The translations under genes and the position numbers were made by a program. The notes beneath the pieces are model-generated. The model worked only from the letters and a program-made list of their open reading frames with translations, was not told the DNA's origin and made no database searches. From positions 1,598,216 through 1,662,215 of the forward strand of contig JANPWX010000211.1 in the NCBI GenBank assembly GCA_024734555.1: a DNA stretch of 64,000 nucleotides, read 5' to 3'. The number at the start of each line of letters is the position of its first letter. Position 1 is the first letter of the stretch. This stretch comes from Trochalopteron elliotii (taxonomy: Eukaryota; Chordata; Aves; Passeriformes; Leiothrichidae). Of this stretch, positions 25,492 to 37,800 are shown piece after piece.

Positions 25492-28400
25492 GTAGGCTGC
25501 TCTGCTTCCTTAGGAAGTAAGTGTTTGATTTAGCAAAATGCCTGTAAATAGCCCGTATTTCTGCCTTCCGTACTGCTGCGTTTGAAAACGTTCTGGTTTC
25601 TTTACTTTGTTTCACATTATTTCCTATATCAGTATAAATCAGTGTTTCTTCACTTGAAATAGCTTGGTTTGTCCAGTTTTGTGCCATTTTGATGGAATAT
25701 GGAAGGAAACCTGATCTTTTTTTCTGAAGTGACAGTTTCTCTTTATTAACCTGTTATGTTTTCTAACTCTGACAAGTACTTTCATCTGATACTTAAGTTA
25801 TAGTCCTTTGACCAATTTTTTTTCCTCTCCCCTCTGGTCTGACTTCATTCAGGATGACAAAGGGACCTGACTTAAGCCAGTTCTGCTGTAGCCACAGTTA
25901 AAGTTATATACAATCTGCTGGTTGTGGTTTATGCTTTGGGGGAAATTTACCATGGAAAAACACCTGAAATAAACTTGGTGTTTGAAATTAACTTGGTATT
26001 TGCAATAGTTTGTCCCCTGTAGTTTTGTAACTTGTTTCAGCACTTTGTCCAGGTTTTAGTAGAGGTAAATTGTTTACGTGCAATTCACCTACCTAGAGGT
26101 GTCTCATTTTTTCTCACCTGCGGAAGTAAAAACCAGGCTTCTCTAAATGAAAGTAGTTGTCCCCAGATTGTATGTTATCTTTCCAATAGGATGATATTTT
26201 TAATTGTAAAATTAAACTACTTTTTTTTCCCTACAAGGCCACAAGAAAAGCCATTGAGGAAGCTAAAACAAAACTAATCATGCCCCCTGTTTTGAATGAA
26301 CGAGAGCCAATTGATGATGTCTTAGCAGAAGACAAAGTCCTTGAAGGAACTGAAACTGCAAAATATGTGTTTACAGATTTAAGTTACTCCATTCCACATC
26401 GTGTAAGTAACATAATCAACAGTATTAATTTGTTCTCAAAAGAAGCTTTAATGAAAATGTAGATGGATCAGTTTGCAAAAGGGCTGAGGAGTAGAAAATT
26501 CAGTCTGGTACAAGGCAGTAGAGAAAAATATATTTCTAAATACTTGTTTCTAACTGATAATCATAAATTACATTCTGCTATCAAAAGCAGGCACAGGGAA
26601 AGCTGTGTGGTAGATAATTAATTATTTTATAAGCAGGTGCTTTTGATATTCTAGGAGTGCCCAGTTCTTCCATGCTCCTAGAAGCTTTCTGTAGGATTGG
26701 ATTCCTTTGTAAGATGGAACTACTCCACACTTGCAAAGATCTGGTGGAAAGCTGTGGAAATGATGAAAGAATTCCCAGGAAAGCTGTAAAGAATTAGTTG
26801 TGCTATGGAATTGGGGAGTATAGGGATAGAGTTCCCTTTGTGTAATGAAACATCTCGGTTGCCTTTAAGTACCAGTAATAAGAGGCGAGAAAAATTCTTA
26901 ACAAAGTAATGATTCCAAGAAACCTTCATGGTTCCAACTTGCATATAGTGATGATCCTGTGACATGAACTGCCCAATCTTCCATCTTCTCAAATAGAGAA
27001 AACTATTTGAGAGTTTTCTCCAGGAACCTGCTGTTTATTCTCCTGCTGCACCATACTGAAAACTTCCCTGTTAAACAAACTTTCCCATTTGCCACTCTAA
27101 AGCAATTATGCTTATGAACAGATCTGAATATACTGTTTAATTTGTTGTAATTTTTTGCCTTGCACTTGCCCTTACTTGATTCTAGCCCCTACCACTGGAG
27201 AAAAGGTACAAAGGCACATGACACTTGCATTCCTAATTTTGTATGGGTTATCAAATGATAAAATCAGGCTAACTCTCTCTTTGGGTGTGAGTTATGTTGT
27301 CTCTAAACTTCCCAGAGCTGTAGCTTTCAGTGTAGGCACGTGCACAGTTGCCAGACAGTAAAACTGAGGTGCAAAAGCAGCACTTACTCAGCAGGTAGCA
27401 AGGCAGAAATGATGAATCTGGCACATGGCAACAGTCAGTTAGAAACTGGTGTTATGAGGGTAACTTCGGGAGTAGAAGGACTTTGACAAATGGGGGTTGT
27501 TTCAGGATGGTTCTGGCTATGAAGAGAGAAGGCTTTAGACAATGTTTGGTTTTTACCTCATTTCCAGGAACGTTTCATTGTGGTCAGAGAACCAAACGGG
27601 GTGTTACGCAAAGCCACGTGGGAGGAACGAGACAGGATGATCCAGATATTCTTCCCAAAGGAAGGGCGCAGGGTGATCCCCCCCATGTTATTCAAGGATG
27701 AGAACCTTGGGGTAAGCTCTTCCTGCCTTTGAAACTGAGCACTTTTACTTCATTGCAGTCTGGTAGTGAAACTCTGCTCTTTGGGCACAGTAACTCGGAA
27801 TAAGCCATTCTGCTTATGGGTGTGTTTAGCTTGAATTCTGCTGCTGCTTGAATTCTGTTTTGGATAATTGCCTTTCATTGTAGCTTAGTTAAAATGCTTG
27901 AAACAAAGTTCCAGGTCAGGGCCAGGTAAACCCTGGGTAGGCGTAAATATTGTCATACTAGAAACAATTGTACATTTAATCTGGAAATGTGAACTGGTGT
28001 TTCAGAATCAAAAATCAAGAAACATTATATTAATGTCATCAAGGCAGTTACTGTATTTCTGTCCGTTCTGTCTTTTGATGAAGGGGTTACTCATTGTAAG
28101 TTTTGCCCAGAACAGAATGTTGTGGCTGCTGTTTTGATTTTGGAGAGTTGGGATGGTGTGATTACATAATCTACCCCTGAATCTGAACTGTTGTTTCAGA
28201 CTGTATTTCAGCAAGATCGTCATGAAGATGTCCTGAACATGTGCATTGCTCAGTTTGAGCCAGATTCACCTGACTATATCAGAGTGAGTTCACTTCCCAT
28301 TTTCTAGCAAAAAAAAAAATTCTAGTGGAGAATTGTAAGGGTTTATTTTGTACACATAAATATTTATCTGGAGAGCAGAGGTGTTGGTCATATGTGCTCT

Positions 28401-30872
28401 AATTTTCCCATATAGATTATCCTTGTGATGAGTTTTGGGGTTTATTTTTCTGCAGAACAGTAAAACAGGATTTTGCACAAGTGATTTTCACTAGCCTGGA
28501 AAGGTACTGCACATAAAAAAATAGTCTTTATTCAGGTACTTTTGGTATGAAAGCAGAATTGGTGGTAACACTTGTCAGGGGCTCTGAGCAGAGTTGTGCT
28601 GCTGAAGTTACACTGACTGCTGTCCTAGGAGCTGGCAGGGCCAGCTAGGGAACTGACAGAGTGCATTTTGAGAAACAGCACTGTGCACAAAGTGTGATTT
28701 TTGACAAAGACCAGCTACAAAAGTGTAGTTCTAGCAGAGTAAAATTAGTAGCTAGAGCTGCTGGTAAATGTTAGTCTACACTTGCTTTTAAAATGCTTAC
28801 TTTTCTTTAAACTGTAATATTCTCAGTGATTTGAGAAACTGTAACTTTTATTAGGCAATTTTTCAAGTAACTTTTTTTCTAGGTAAAGTTTCACCTCTTT
28901 GCTCTAGCAGTTGTGTCCTGAAAGAACAGATGCAGCTTGACAGCAGTGCAGTGAAAGGTCAGAGCTTGTGCCCCTCCCTCCCCGAAAGCTCAGGACAGAG
29001 ACAGGATTTAGCTTCCTTTTACCATAAGGATGTGTATGCCCAAGTACCAAGGACTGGGCTAGCCCAGTGTTACCCTGAATTCTAACAGGCATATGGTTCA
29101 GTATGTGGCTGACTCCTGCACCTTCTGGAAATGAAAAGGATTAAGAACTGTGAGAGGCACAGGGGGAAAGCTGTGAGCAGGCCCCAGCTGTGCAGTGGAA
29201 CAAACCCGTGTGTGTGTGCAGGTTCACCAGCGCGCCTACGAGGACATCGAGAAAGGCGCCAAGTACGACCTGCTGCGCTCCACCCGCCACTTCGGGGGCA
29301 TGGTGTGGTACCTGCTCTGCAGGAGGAGGACAGATGGCTTACTCATAGACATGATCAACAGAGACCTGTGAGTGTCACTGGTAATCCTGCTTAGCCTTAC
29401 AAGTACTGCTGTTGGACAAGAAAAACTGTATTTCTGTCAGACAAAGGAAAGCTTTCACTTGCATGATGTTTTAGGCCAGCTTTGACTGCTAGCTGTATGG
29501 GGTACTGTTAGCTGTACAGCAGCACCAGTAACAGTCCATGAAGTTGTAGGGTATATATGGGTTTCTGCAGAATTAGTTTTGGGGTGTTTATTTTTGTTTC
29601 CCATGTAATTGTCAGAACACTTCCAGCTCTGAGCGCTGCTGATCTTAAAGCCTGACATTTCCATGCTGAGCTCAGTTTTGGCTTATAAGGTTGATACACT
29701 CTGGGTTTTAGAGCAATTCCTAAGTAGCTTAGGAACATGTAGATTAGGTTTCATTTAATGGGTGGATTTCTACAAAACGTGGTGCTAAATTTACTCAAAG
29801 TTCCCTGAAGTGAACAATATTCAATTGCTGAAAATGCCACTAGAGCTGGGAGAAATTTGTACAATCCAAACTCCAAGTTGCAGTTGATGGTGGCATTTAT
29901 TTCTTGCTGTTTCAGTTTAACTTGGAACAGGTGCTCAGACCTTGCTTTTAAACCTGAGCATACAGAGAAAGCAGGAAGGTTCCTGGTTCAGATTGGTAAA
30001 GGGAAAATTCATGTATCTGGCCAATTTAAATGAGCAGAGTTTGGAATGTCTTTCCCTGCCACACACTTCAGTAGTTTTCAATTCAGCTGAGAGCTCTGTG
30101 TCACAGGATTTCTAATGCTACTTCTGTAAAACATACTGGTCATTGCAGTCTCTGTTAGAAAGTTGCACTAAATGCTCATTACTTGTAATTAATTGTGTTT
30201 TCAGAGGGATGTCAGCTGTATGACTGCTGAGCAGGCCAGCAGGCTTCAGCTGCAGGAGGGATAGATGCAGGTACTTGCCTGTGTATTCCAGGGACTGCAT
30301 ACTCAGTGGAAGCAGCAGTTTGACAGCCTGTGGTGTGCAAAGTACAGCACAAAATACACTCTCTGTAAATACTCTGAAAAGAAAGGAATTGCTAAAATGA
30401 GCCTTTATTTGCTTAGGCTGGAGGATGCTACAAGTTTAATTACACTGTATCATATGCTTTACCCCGAATGTCAGTCAGCAAAGGAAGCTAAAGAAGGGAA
30501 ACTTCAGGGAGTTGATCTGATCAAGGTAAGCTTTTCTGCTTTAAACTACTTAACCTGCAGAAGAGAGCTTCTAACCAGCAGAACCCTAGCTAGTAGTTAA
30601 ATTTCTCCTTACCTTAGGAAGCAGATACTTAACCAGAACTGTTGTACATGCCAGGCTGGGGTTTTTGTTACACTGTATAATATGTACAGCTGCACCAGGA
30701 GTGCAGTTGTGGGTGGCTGATTTGCCACTGGCATGGTGACTCTGCTGTTACATTAACCTCTCTCCTGCCACGGCTGCAGGTATTTGTGAAAACTGAATCC
30801 CAGAGAGAAGGTTATATCCAGCTGGCCCTGCAGGCTTATGAAGAAGCAATGGCTACTTCTTCAGCTTCATGA
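25331..30872 (+). CDS. MRPS22: Mitochondrial small ribosomal subunit protein mS22 (MRPS22), exons 2-8
   Basis: MRPS22 is a metazoan-type component of the 28S mitoribosomal subunit with no bacterial counterpart, and it acts in the mitochondrial matrix. Seven coding exons join without frame breaks: 25331-25491, 26238-26402, 27568-27711, 28200-28283, 29222-29367, 30417-30525 and 30780-30872. All introns are GT-AG. They encode 299 complete residues plus a split codon; the human protein has 360. Landmarks shared with vertebrate MRPS22 are [71 protein letters not shown] and the end [13 protein letters not shown]. Exon 1, with the start codon and the mitochondrial targeting peptide, is missing, probably in the gap at 24742-25088. 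The gene converges with COPB2 downstream, as I recall for human. Identification is firm; the N-terminus is unknown. Confidence 0.96.
26238..26402 (+). CDS. MRPS22: MRPS22 exon 3
   Basis: A 165-nt, 55-codon exon bounded by CTACAAG and CGT|gtaagt. It encodes from [10 protein letters not shown] to SYSIPHR, including the conserved [15 protein letters not shown] stretch. Confidence 0.96.
27568..27711 (+). CDS. MRPS22: MRPS22 exon 4
   Basis: A 144-nt, 48-codon exon bounded by TTTCCAG and GGG|gtaagc. It encodes [13 protein letters not shown], then [19 protein letters not shown], and ends FKDENLG. Confidence 0.96.
28200..28283 (+). CDS. MRPS22: MRPS22 exon 5
   Basis: An 84-nt, 28-codon exon bounded by TGTTTCAG and AGA|gtgagt. 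It encodes [15 protein letters not shown] and [12 protein letters not shown]. The acceptor was chosen because it keeps the frame and matches the family. Confidence 0.95.
29222..29367 (+). CDS. MRPS22: MRPS22 exon 6
   Basis: A 146-nt exon beginning after GTGTGCAG and ending CT|gtgagt in phase 2. It encodes [20 protein letters not shown] and the conserved FGGMVWYL core. It is much richer in GC than the neighbouring exons. Confidence 0.95.
30417..30525 (+). CDS. MRPS22: MRPS22 exon 7
   Basis: A 109-nt exon bounded by TTGCTTAG and AAG|gtaagc. Its first base completes the Leu codon split by the intron. It encodes [20 protein letters not shown] and ends GVDLIK. Confidence 0.95.
30780..30872 (+). 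CDS. MRPS22: MRPS22 exon 8 (last coding exon)
   Basis: A 93-nt exon after GGCTGCAG encoding [18 protein letters not shown], then [12 protein letters not shown] and a TGA stop at 30870-30872. Confidence 0.95.
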   Translation, partial: VFVKTESQREGYIQLALQAYEEAMATSSAS

Positions 30873-30936
30873 AGTAAACCTCAGCTCACCAGAAGTTTTA
30901 AGTCTGTTTATAAACATCTTCTGTACAGGATTCCAC

Positions 30937-30942
30937 AATAAA
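30937..30942 (+). terminator. MRPS22: MRPS22 polyadenylation signal
   Basis: A canonical AATAAA lies 65 nt after the stop codon and implies a 3' UTR of under 100 nt. Cleavage is expected near 30,955-30,965. Confidence 0.8.
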
Positions 30943-30965
30943 TACTTGAAAATGACTGCTATAAA

Positions 30966-31469
30966 ATGTATTTTTCTTTACTGAAATACATGTGAATCAC
31001 TACAGCAATTTATTTTGAAAAGTTCTGTAAGTGAACTTAGAGCAGCCATCATTGTTTTTGCTGACACTGTACCCTGAGTTCAGTTTTTTTACTGTTACAT
31101 CTTGAATTTAAGGAATTGCCCACAGTTCATTTTAGTTATTGTGGTAAGTGCAAGGTCTGGACAGCTTCATTTAGGAAAGGGTATAACAAACACCATTTCC
31201 AACCCTTAAGCCTTATCACTGGTCTGCTGGAGCTTTTAGCTAGAAGTGGTGTCTGAAGGAGTAACTGAGCTGATAGTGATGGTTACCAGAGCTAGATGGC
31301 AGCACAGTGAAAACATAACCACATACCTCAGTGTAGATGCTGAGAAAAGTCAGGTTAAAATACTGTTTTTCAGCCACTGTACTGCTGTGTCACAGCTTTG
31401 GAGTATGCACTATGGAAGCTGGGTTATTCTTAAAAATTCTACTATTCTTAGTAAATGGAGAACTGAGGA
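30966..31469. other. Short spacer between two converging genes
   Basis: About 500 bases between the predicted 3' ends of MRPS22 and COPB2. I see no gene or repeat in it. Confidence 0.7.
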
Positions 31470-31487
31470 GCAGAATGTTTAAAAGGA

Positions 31488-31493
31488 TTTATT
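31488..31493 (-). terminator. COPB2: COPB2 polyadenylation signal
   Basis: TTTATT on the plus strand reads AATAAA on the minus strand, 234 nt past the COPB2 stop. It is the first canonical signal I saw downstream of the stop. Confidence 0.7.
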
Positions 31494-31726
31494 GAATTGC
31501 TTGATAAATGAAAACATTTTTAGTATGTTCTGGAGCAGGCCTACATCTTGAATTTCAACATACTGGAAGCTGATTCTCTGTACAGTTGCTGGCTCTGTAC
31601 TTCCTTCTACATGGTCCACTTGTGATACAAAAATCAAAATAACTTGGAGCACATAGTCCACAGAACTTCATTCCTCTGGGTTTTGACCAAATTATTTCCT
31701 GATGTGGTCATCTAAAAAAAGGATGT

Positions 31727-31822
31727 TCACTCATCTAAGATCTCTTCATCCAGATTGATATCTGTGGTATCAATATCCTCCAGATCCAAGTTATCTAAGT
31801 CATCTTCCAAGTCCAGCAGTGT
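31727..31822 (-). CDS. COPB2: COPB2 exon 22 (last coding exon)
   Basis: A 96-nt exon after CTCCCTAG, residues 883-913 and a TGA stop at 31727-31729. It encodes the acidic tail [20 protein letters not shown] followed by [11 protein letters not shown]. Confidence 0.96.
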   Translation of the reverse strand, partial: TLLDLEDDLDNLDLEDIDTTDINLDEEILDE

Positions 31823-34800
31823 CTAGGGAGAGAAAAGACTGGATGAGGGGGATAACTCTGTGGTTACATGGGAGGCAGCTTATGGGATGGGTGGCTCTAT
31901 AGGATGGATCTGCACCCAGCCAAGGCCTCATGAGGAACATGAGTGCTAAAGGAAGCTGGAGAGCAGCTGCCTGCTTGTTGAGGAAACCTCTTCCAGCAGT
32001 GCAACTTTTCACCATGTCCTGAGCTGTTTGAACTCCCCTTGTTCCCCCCACCTGCTGAACTGTTACTGTGTGCAGGGTCTGCAGCCACAGGACAGGGCTC
32101 TGAACACTGGCCTGGGACTGCCAGAGTCATGTTTGCAGTAGCTTGGTTAAATCACACTCGTTAAAGTCCTTAATGTAAAATGAATTGAGTGCTCAGACTT
32201 CCCCTCATAAAACTGTTTGGGTACCTTTTGCTCTCTTGCTGGAAGGTTATCAGAATTCTGCACAACTGTCTTCATCACTTCTTGTTTAGGAGAGGGAACT
32301 GGTTCTTCAGCCTTCTTCTAATGGCAAAGAAATTCCTTTAGTTTTTTTTTAATTTAAATTCTTTCATCAAAAGCAGGGAAACAACAACAGACCACTAATG
32401 CCCCTTTCCCAGTGGTTCTCTTTCAGCTTCCCTCAGTTATTCTTGAGTCACATCTTCACTGTCAGAAAAGATTCTAGTCCTCACTCCACTGGAGACTATT
32501 TCCCTCCTCAGTATATTTGAAGCAGTTGATGGTGGAACTGATAAAATGACAACCTTCAGAAATTATCAGTTCATTTTAAATACTGAAGTGCTGTTAGTGA
32601 TTTTCAACATCCTCAGCAGGAGAGACTAAGTTAGTTGAGACTGACAGCAAATTTTAGTAGTTGCTGGGCTTTGTGTTCCAAATCCTGTAATGGTTTAACA
32701 CTTCATCTTCTCGCTTCACTGCTGCACAAGTTTTACATTAAGATAATTCATCAGTCAGTACTATGACTGAAGGAATGGTACTATTAATTAACTGTATTTA
32801 ATTATAGAATTAATTTATCTCCTACAAAACATCCCATATTCAGCCTCAGCTGTAAGAGACAACTGGGGTTTATGCAATCAGGAGCTGAATGCAAAGAAAC
32901 ACTGAGGTCTTGTTTTCAGCTTCTATGGCTAGTTCTCATTGGTTTCATAGGTAGCCCTGACAATGTTGTTTATCATCTTTAACAAATGTGCAGACAAGTT
33001 TGATTTTACTTTTATAGTATTTCATTTGATGCACAAGAGAAGAGGCAAAGAGTCACTACAGAGTCTTGAGAGTAACCTAACTTCTCTGCTCTATCAGGGA
33101 TGTTCAAAACTATGTTTGGTAGTGCATCTCCTATGAGGAAGAATGTACAGACAATGGAGAGTTGTAGCTTTTCTGTCTCTCCTTCAGTTTCCAGTGCAGT
33201 TTTGATTGTAGATGTTTATATAGCCTCAAAGAGTTGTGCCAGCATCACTGCCTTTAAGAAACCCTCACATGATTTTCACATACAAATGTAAAGTGTATTT
33301 GACTTGAGCAAAATTAGAAGTTGTCATCTCCTAAGGCTCTGAAAACCTTCAAGTGTTTGTTTCAATCTGTATGCTGATACCTTATACTTGTCCTATTTTC
33401 TGTCTAGTAAGAATTGGACAACTGAGGTGGTAAAAAAATGAGTTTGTTACTTCAGATATTGATTAGAATCTATGCTCAAGTACCCAAGTAGGATTCCAGT
33501 TAGTTATATTAGTTATGGAGCAGTGTTATTCCATAACCATGCAGCACACCAGCAAAGAACAGAGAGCATTTATCATTGCTGTAATGGGCAAGAGTTTCCA
33601 TTTCCAGCTACTGAGCTTTTAGAAAACAGCTGCAGTCGAGGCAGTGTTTGTAAATGCAACTGGAGTTCTCTTTCTGTAGGATGAATTCAATGGAGAGACT
33701 CTACAATTACACTGCAACAGGTGGCCCAAGTTAAGGAAGCACACAAATAATTTCACAGGCAAGAAGCTGTTAGTAGGTGCAGATGTAGATTAAGAGGAAT
33801 CTGAGGCAAAAGAACATGAAGCCAACTGCAGCACTTACAGTCAAGGTAGGAAAAGCAATACTTTGTCCATTACTGGTGAAATATTCTCCAGGGTAGAAGT
33901 TACTATAAGATAGCAAAGTTCTCCCTTAGATTCATCACTCACTGACCTGAGATGTCATTATTCCAGAGGGCTCAAATCCTTTTGCTTCTTCAAGTAAATT
34001 TCTTTCTTCATTTGGCTAAAAGTAAAAAAACCCAGACACATTTAAGTGTTGCACTGAGTTGCTTAGAGCTGATTTTACACAGCACCAAATGTTTTCTAGA
34101 GACAGTAAAACCTTCTACTTACAGTGACAAGGGGGTATTCCCTGGCTGGCCTCAAGTCAGCAAGACTTTGCTTAACGTACTCTTCAGCAACAAAAGCTTC
34201 CTTTAATCCAGGGAAAAGATTTTCATATTCTGTAGGATCAGCAAGGGACTCAGCAGCTTTTTGATTGACTTTGGAGAGGTTCTCCCGCCAGAGTTTAACA
34301 ACCCTGAAGATGCAAACCACATTCATTACAGACAGCTCATTCAGACAACACAGCTCAGCTCTGCATAGGCTTAGAAATTACCTTGAAACTTGGCTTGGCA
34401 AATACGTCCGTGCAAGGAAAGCAGCTTCAGGGAGACGCCCAGTTTTGATCAGGAGTTCCAAACATGAATCAAGCCTAAAAGATTTCAAGACGTGATTTTA
34501 ACCAGTAAACTTAATAAAGTTTCTTGTATTAGAACAGCTGTTTATTCTACTCCATTAATTTGAGGTGCTTTCATTTCAGATTTTAAATCTAGCAGCCATC
34601 ACAGAATGAGTTTTTCTGAGAAGCACCTATGCCCATCTTCCTCCATGAAGTTTTCAGTTAGCTGTAGTTAACCACTTGAAAAACCTGAGGATCTCAGCAC
34701 TTTGAGAAAGCAGAACAGAACAATCAGAAGCTCATTTGCTACTTACTTTCCCTGCAGGAAGTAGCTCATAAAGGCCACGTTATTCTTGCCATCCTTTTCT

Positions 34801-37800
34801 GCACCTTCGGCCAACTTGTTCACCATGCTGGCGTTCCCTGAAGCTGTGGCCAGGAGCAGCAGCCCCCCATAGTCCTGGGCATGGTGGAGACACTCCTGGG
34901 CTAAGCCAAACTGGCATTTACTGATGGCAAGTTCTGCAAGCTGCTTCCACTTCTGTTCTGACTGATTGTACAAAAAGCGGAGAGGGAGGGAAAGAAATAA
35001 ACAAACCACTCACATTTCTGAACAGCATTTAAAGGTTTTTCAAGAGCACTCAGTATGAAAATATAAGTTGACTTGTGAAGGGGTTGTATCCCTTGACTAC
35101 ACTTGTCTTCCCTTTGAGATCCTGTGAGTACTGCAGATTCCCAGCACGACACTGTGAGTATTAAGAGATCCCTACCCAGCTGTAACATTACATAAAATAA
35201 AACAGCTTCTCAGTAAACGTGGAGGGGGGAGGCAGGCAGACCCCTGGAAACTTAACAATCTTTTCAAGCTCCCAAGTTAACCCTCAGAATGCTGAGAGGC
35301 ATTTGTGTCTGTAACTAAGTTAACATTCCTTCTAAATAACTTGATTATTTTACAGCAGGAACAATGAGATGGATTCTCTGCATGATAATGATGGGACGAA
35401 TCACTGCCTATCACGTTTTTTTAGTGCAACAGTCTAAGTTTGCCAAGGCTGGAACGAAGCTCTGAAGGCTTCAGCCCTGTCCTTCCTCCTCTCACTGTTA
35501 GTACTGGAGATTAAGGCTTGGTTCTGGGCTCAATTTTGTATTCTCCAGGAGTTCCTGTCTGAACAGACACCATTCTTTGTCCCCATCCCACAGTTTAGAT
35601 TCCTTCAAATTACAGGCAGAAGAACTTCATCAAAGGAGTTGCAGGCATTTCAGTTGTGTTTAGGGAGTTGTATTGCATCCCCACATACCACTGTCTTTTC
35701 TTACAGGGCCCTCTCAGAGTCCTGCTAATACTCAGAATCCAGGATGAATCACCCATATTTATATAATTACCTCTGCTTCCACTGCAAGCTGATAGGCTAT
35801 TTTTAATTCTCCAAGTTGAAGAGCGAGTTCAAAACGATGCTCTGGATCTGTAGATACTGCAAGAGCTTGTTGTTTGAAGCCCTAAAATAAAAATCTGACA
35901 GTGAATCTGGGACTTGTCAGGCCAAACATAATCCTAAATACTTTAACAAAAGCACTCTGAGCAGAAGGTTACTGCTCACAGATAATACCACTGGGTTTTG
36001 CTTAGCAAACTCAATTAACAATATGAATAAACTGATTTATTTAGTTGAATAACTAAGAAGTAGTTTTCTTGCCTGTTTTTCAAGAAAATGTGCGACCCTG
36101 GTTCTCTGCTCTTTTGGGATTGTGGGAAGAACTTTGTCAGCCATGCCAAAATCTCTCCTCATCACAGCAGTTTGATATTCCAGCACTGAGACCAGCAGGG
36201 AGTAACTAACAATGTTCAGCTCCTTATCTCCCAAATAGAGCCTGTTGTCCTTGGGGATATACCCCAGGAGATACATCGTTCTGAAACAAAACACAGAGCA
36301 CTCAGCTTCAACAGTCTGTACAAAAACATTCCAGCAGTTCTGCTGCTAGCAAGAACACTGCCATCAAATACTCTGCTTTTCCTTGGTGTACTCCTTCACC
36401 CAGCACTGCTCGTCCCTCAGAACTGCACTGCTGCCTCACAACACCCAACTTGTTCCCACCTCTGGTGCTAAAGCAGGGCACAGCAGCCAGGGTTCACCTT
36501 GAGCCTCCTTCACAGAGAGAACCTTGAACCCTTTAACTGAAACAGCAACTCACCTGTCCAGGTGGGCAATGGTGACAATCTCTCCCCCAACGTAGTAGTT
36601 GAGTCTGTTCACAGAACTGGTGTAAATAAAGCAGTCACCGACCCACAGACCTGTTTTCACAATCTCCTGGATCTCACCAAGAACCTGCAAAGCAAATTTT
36701 GGTTAATTAGATACATAAAAAGGTACTTCTAGGTAGCAGGAAGACTAGTGCAATTTAAAATATAATTCCATATTCTATACTTACATAGTTGGGCAAGTTG
36801 CAAATATAAGTTTAGACATAGATTAGAAGTACATAAATGATAATTTAGTTTTACATGCATGCTACCCTAATTCTTAACAAAGCAAATTATAAATCTCGGA
36901 AACAAGCACCAAACTTAAGCATTAAGCAAGACAATCAACAATAAGTTTCCTTCTGAAATTCTGATTTCTGACATTTCACTGCAGGACGTTTTTTCACTTC
37001 TCAAACTTGAATAACATTTCAAAATTTGAATATTGTAGGAAAAAAAACCTGAGCAATGACCCAAAAGTGTGTTTTAAAAATAATCTCTATAACTTTCTAA
37101 TAATAGTGAACAGATGAAGAGAAATGCAGGCATCAAGGTCTGTTATGCTGGGATTCAGACAGGGATACACGCCTCAGGAATCCCCCAAAAAAATGATTAA
37201 GTGTTCCTCAGGCAGATGCACAATGTGTGATACTAAAAATGGTCTGGAAACTAACATTTAAATTGGACTATGTTATGGACTAAGTTTGCTGCACTCTTGC
37301 TTCTACCATCTCTAATCTTATTCCACTTTTTAAATAGAAGGTTACCTCAAAGGCATCTTCAATTCCATCTTCAGTGACACCTTCATGTGTTTCTTGGGCT
37401 GCTGCCACTTTTTCTGACAGGTACTTGAGAATGAAGAATGACTCTTCTGTAGCAATGCACACAAGCTCACCCGAGTCAGACCAGAAAATCTGTGACAGCA
37501 GAATTAACAGTGGCACAATGTTACACACCCCAAGCTAAGAAGGGCTGTGTGGGAAACAAGGATAAAACACACCAGCTCTAGAAGCTTTAGGACAGAGAAG
37601 CCAACACAAACAGGAATTTTTCTGCCATTTCTGCTACATGATTGAGATAAACTTAAATTATTACTTTATTATTGACAGCTTGGCTTCAAGCAAGAAAATC
37701 AGTTTAGTAAAAAAAAAAAAAAAAAAAAAAAAATCGGTAAATCCCAACAGGTAAATAACTTCAGTCCCATGCAGAACTCACATGTTTGGGCTGGATTTCA

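Noticed and set aside
24521..25520. Long plus-strand ORFs running through the gap
   Set aside because: They are long only because N codons are not stops, and they are out of frame with the real exon 2.
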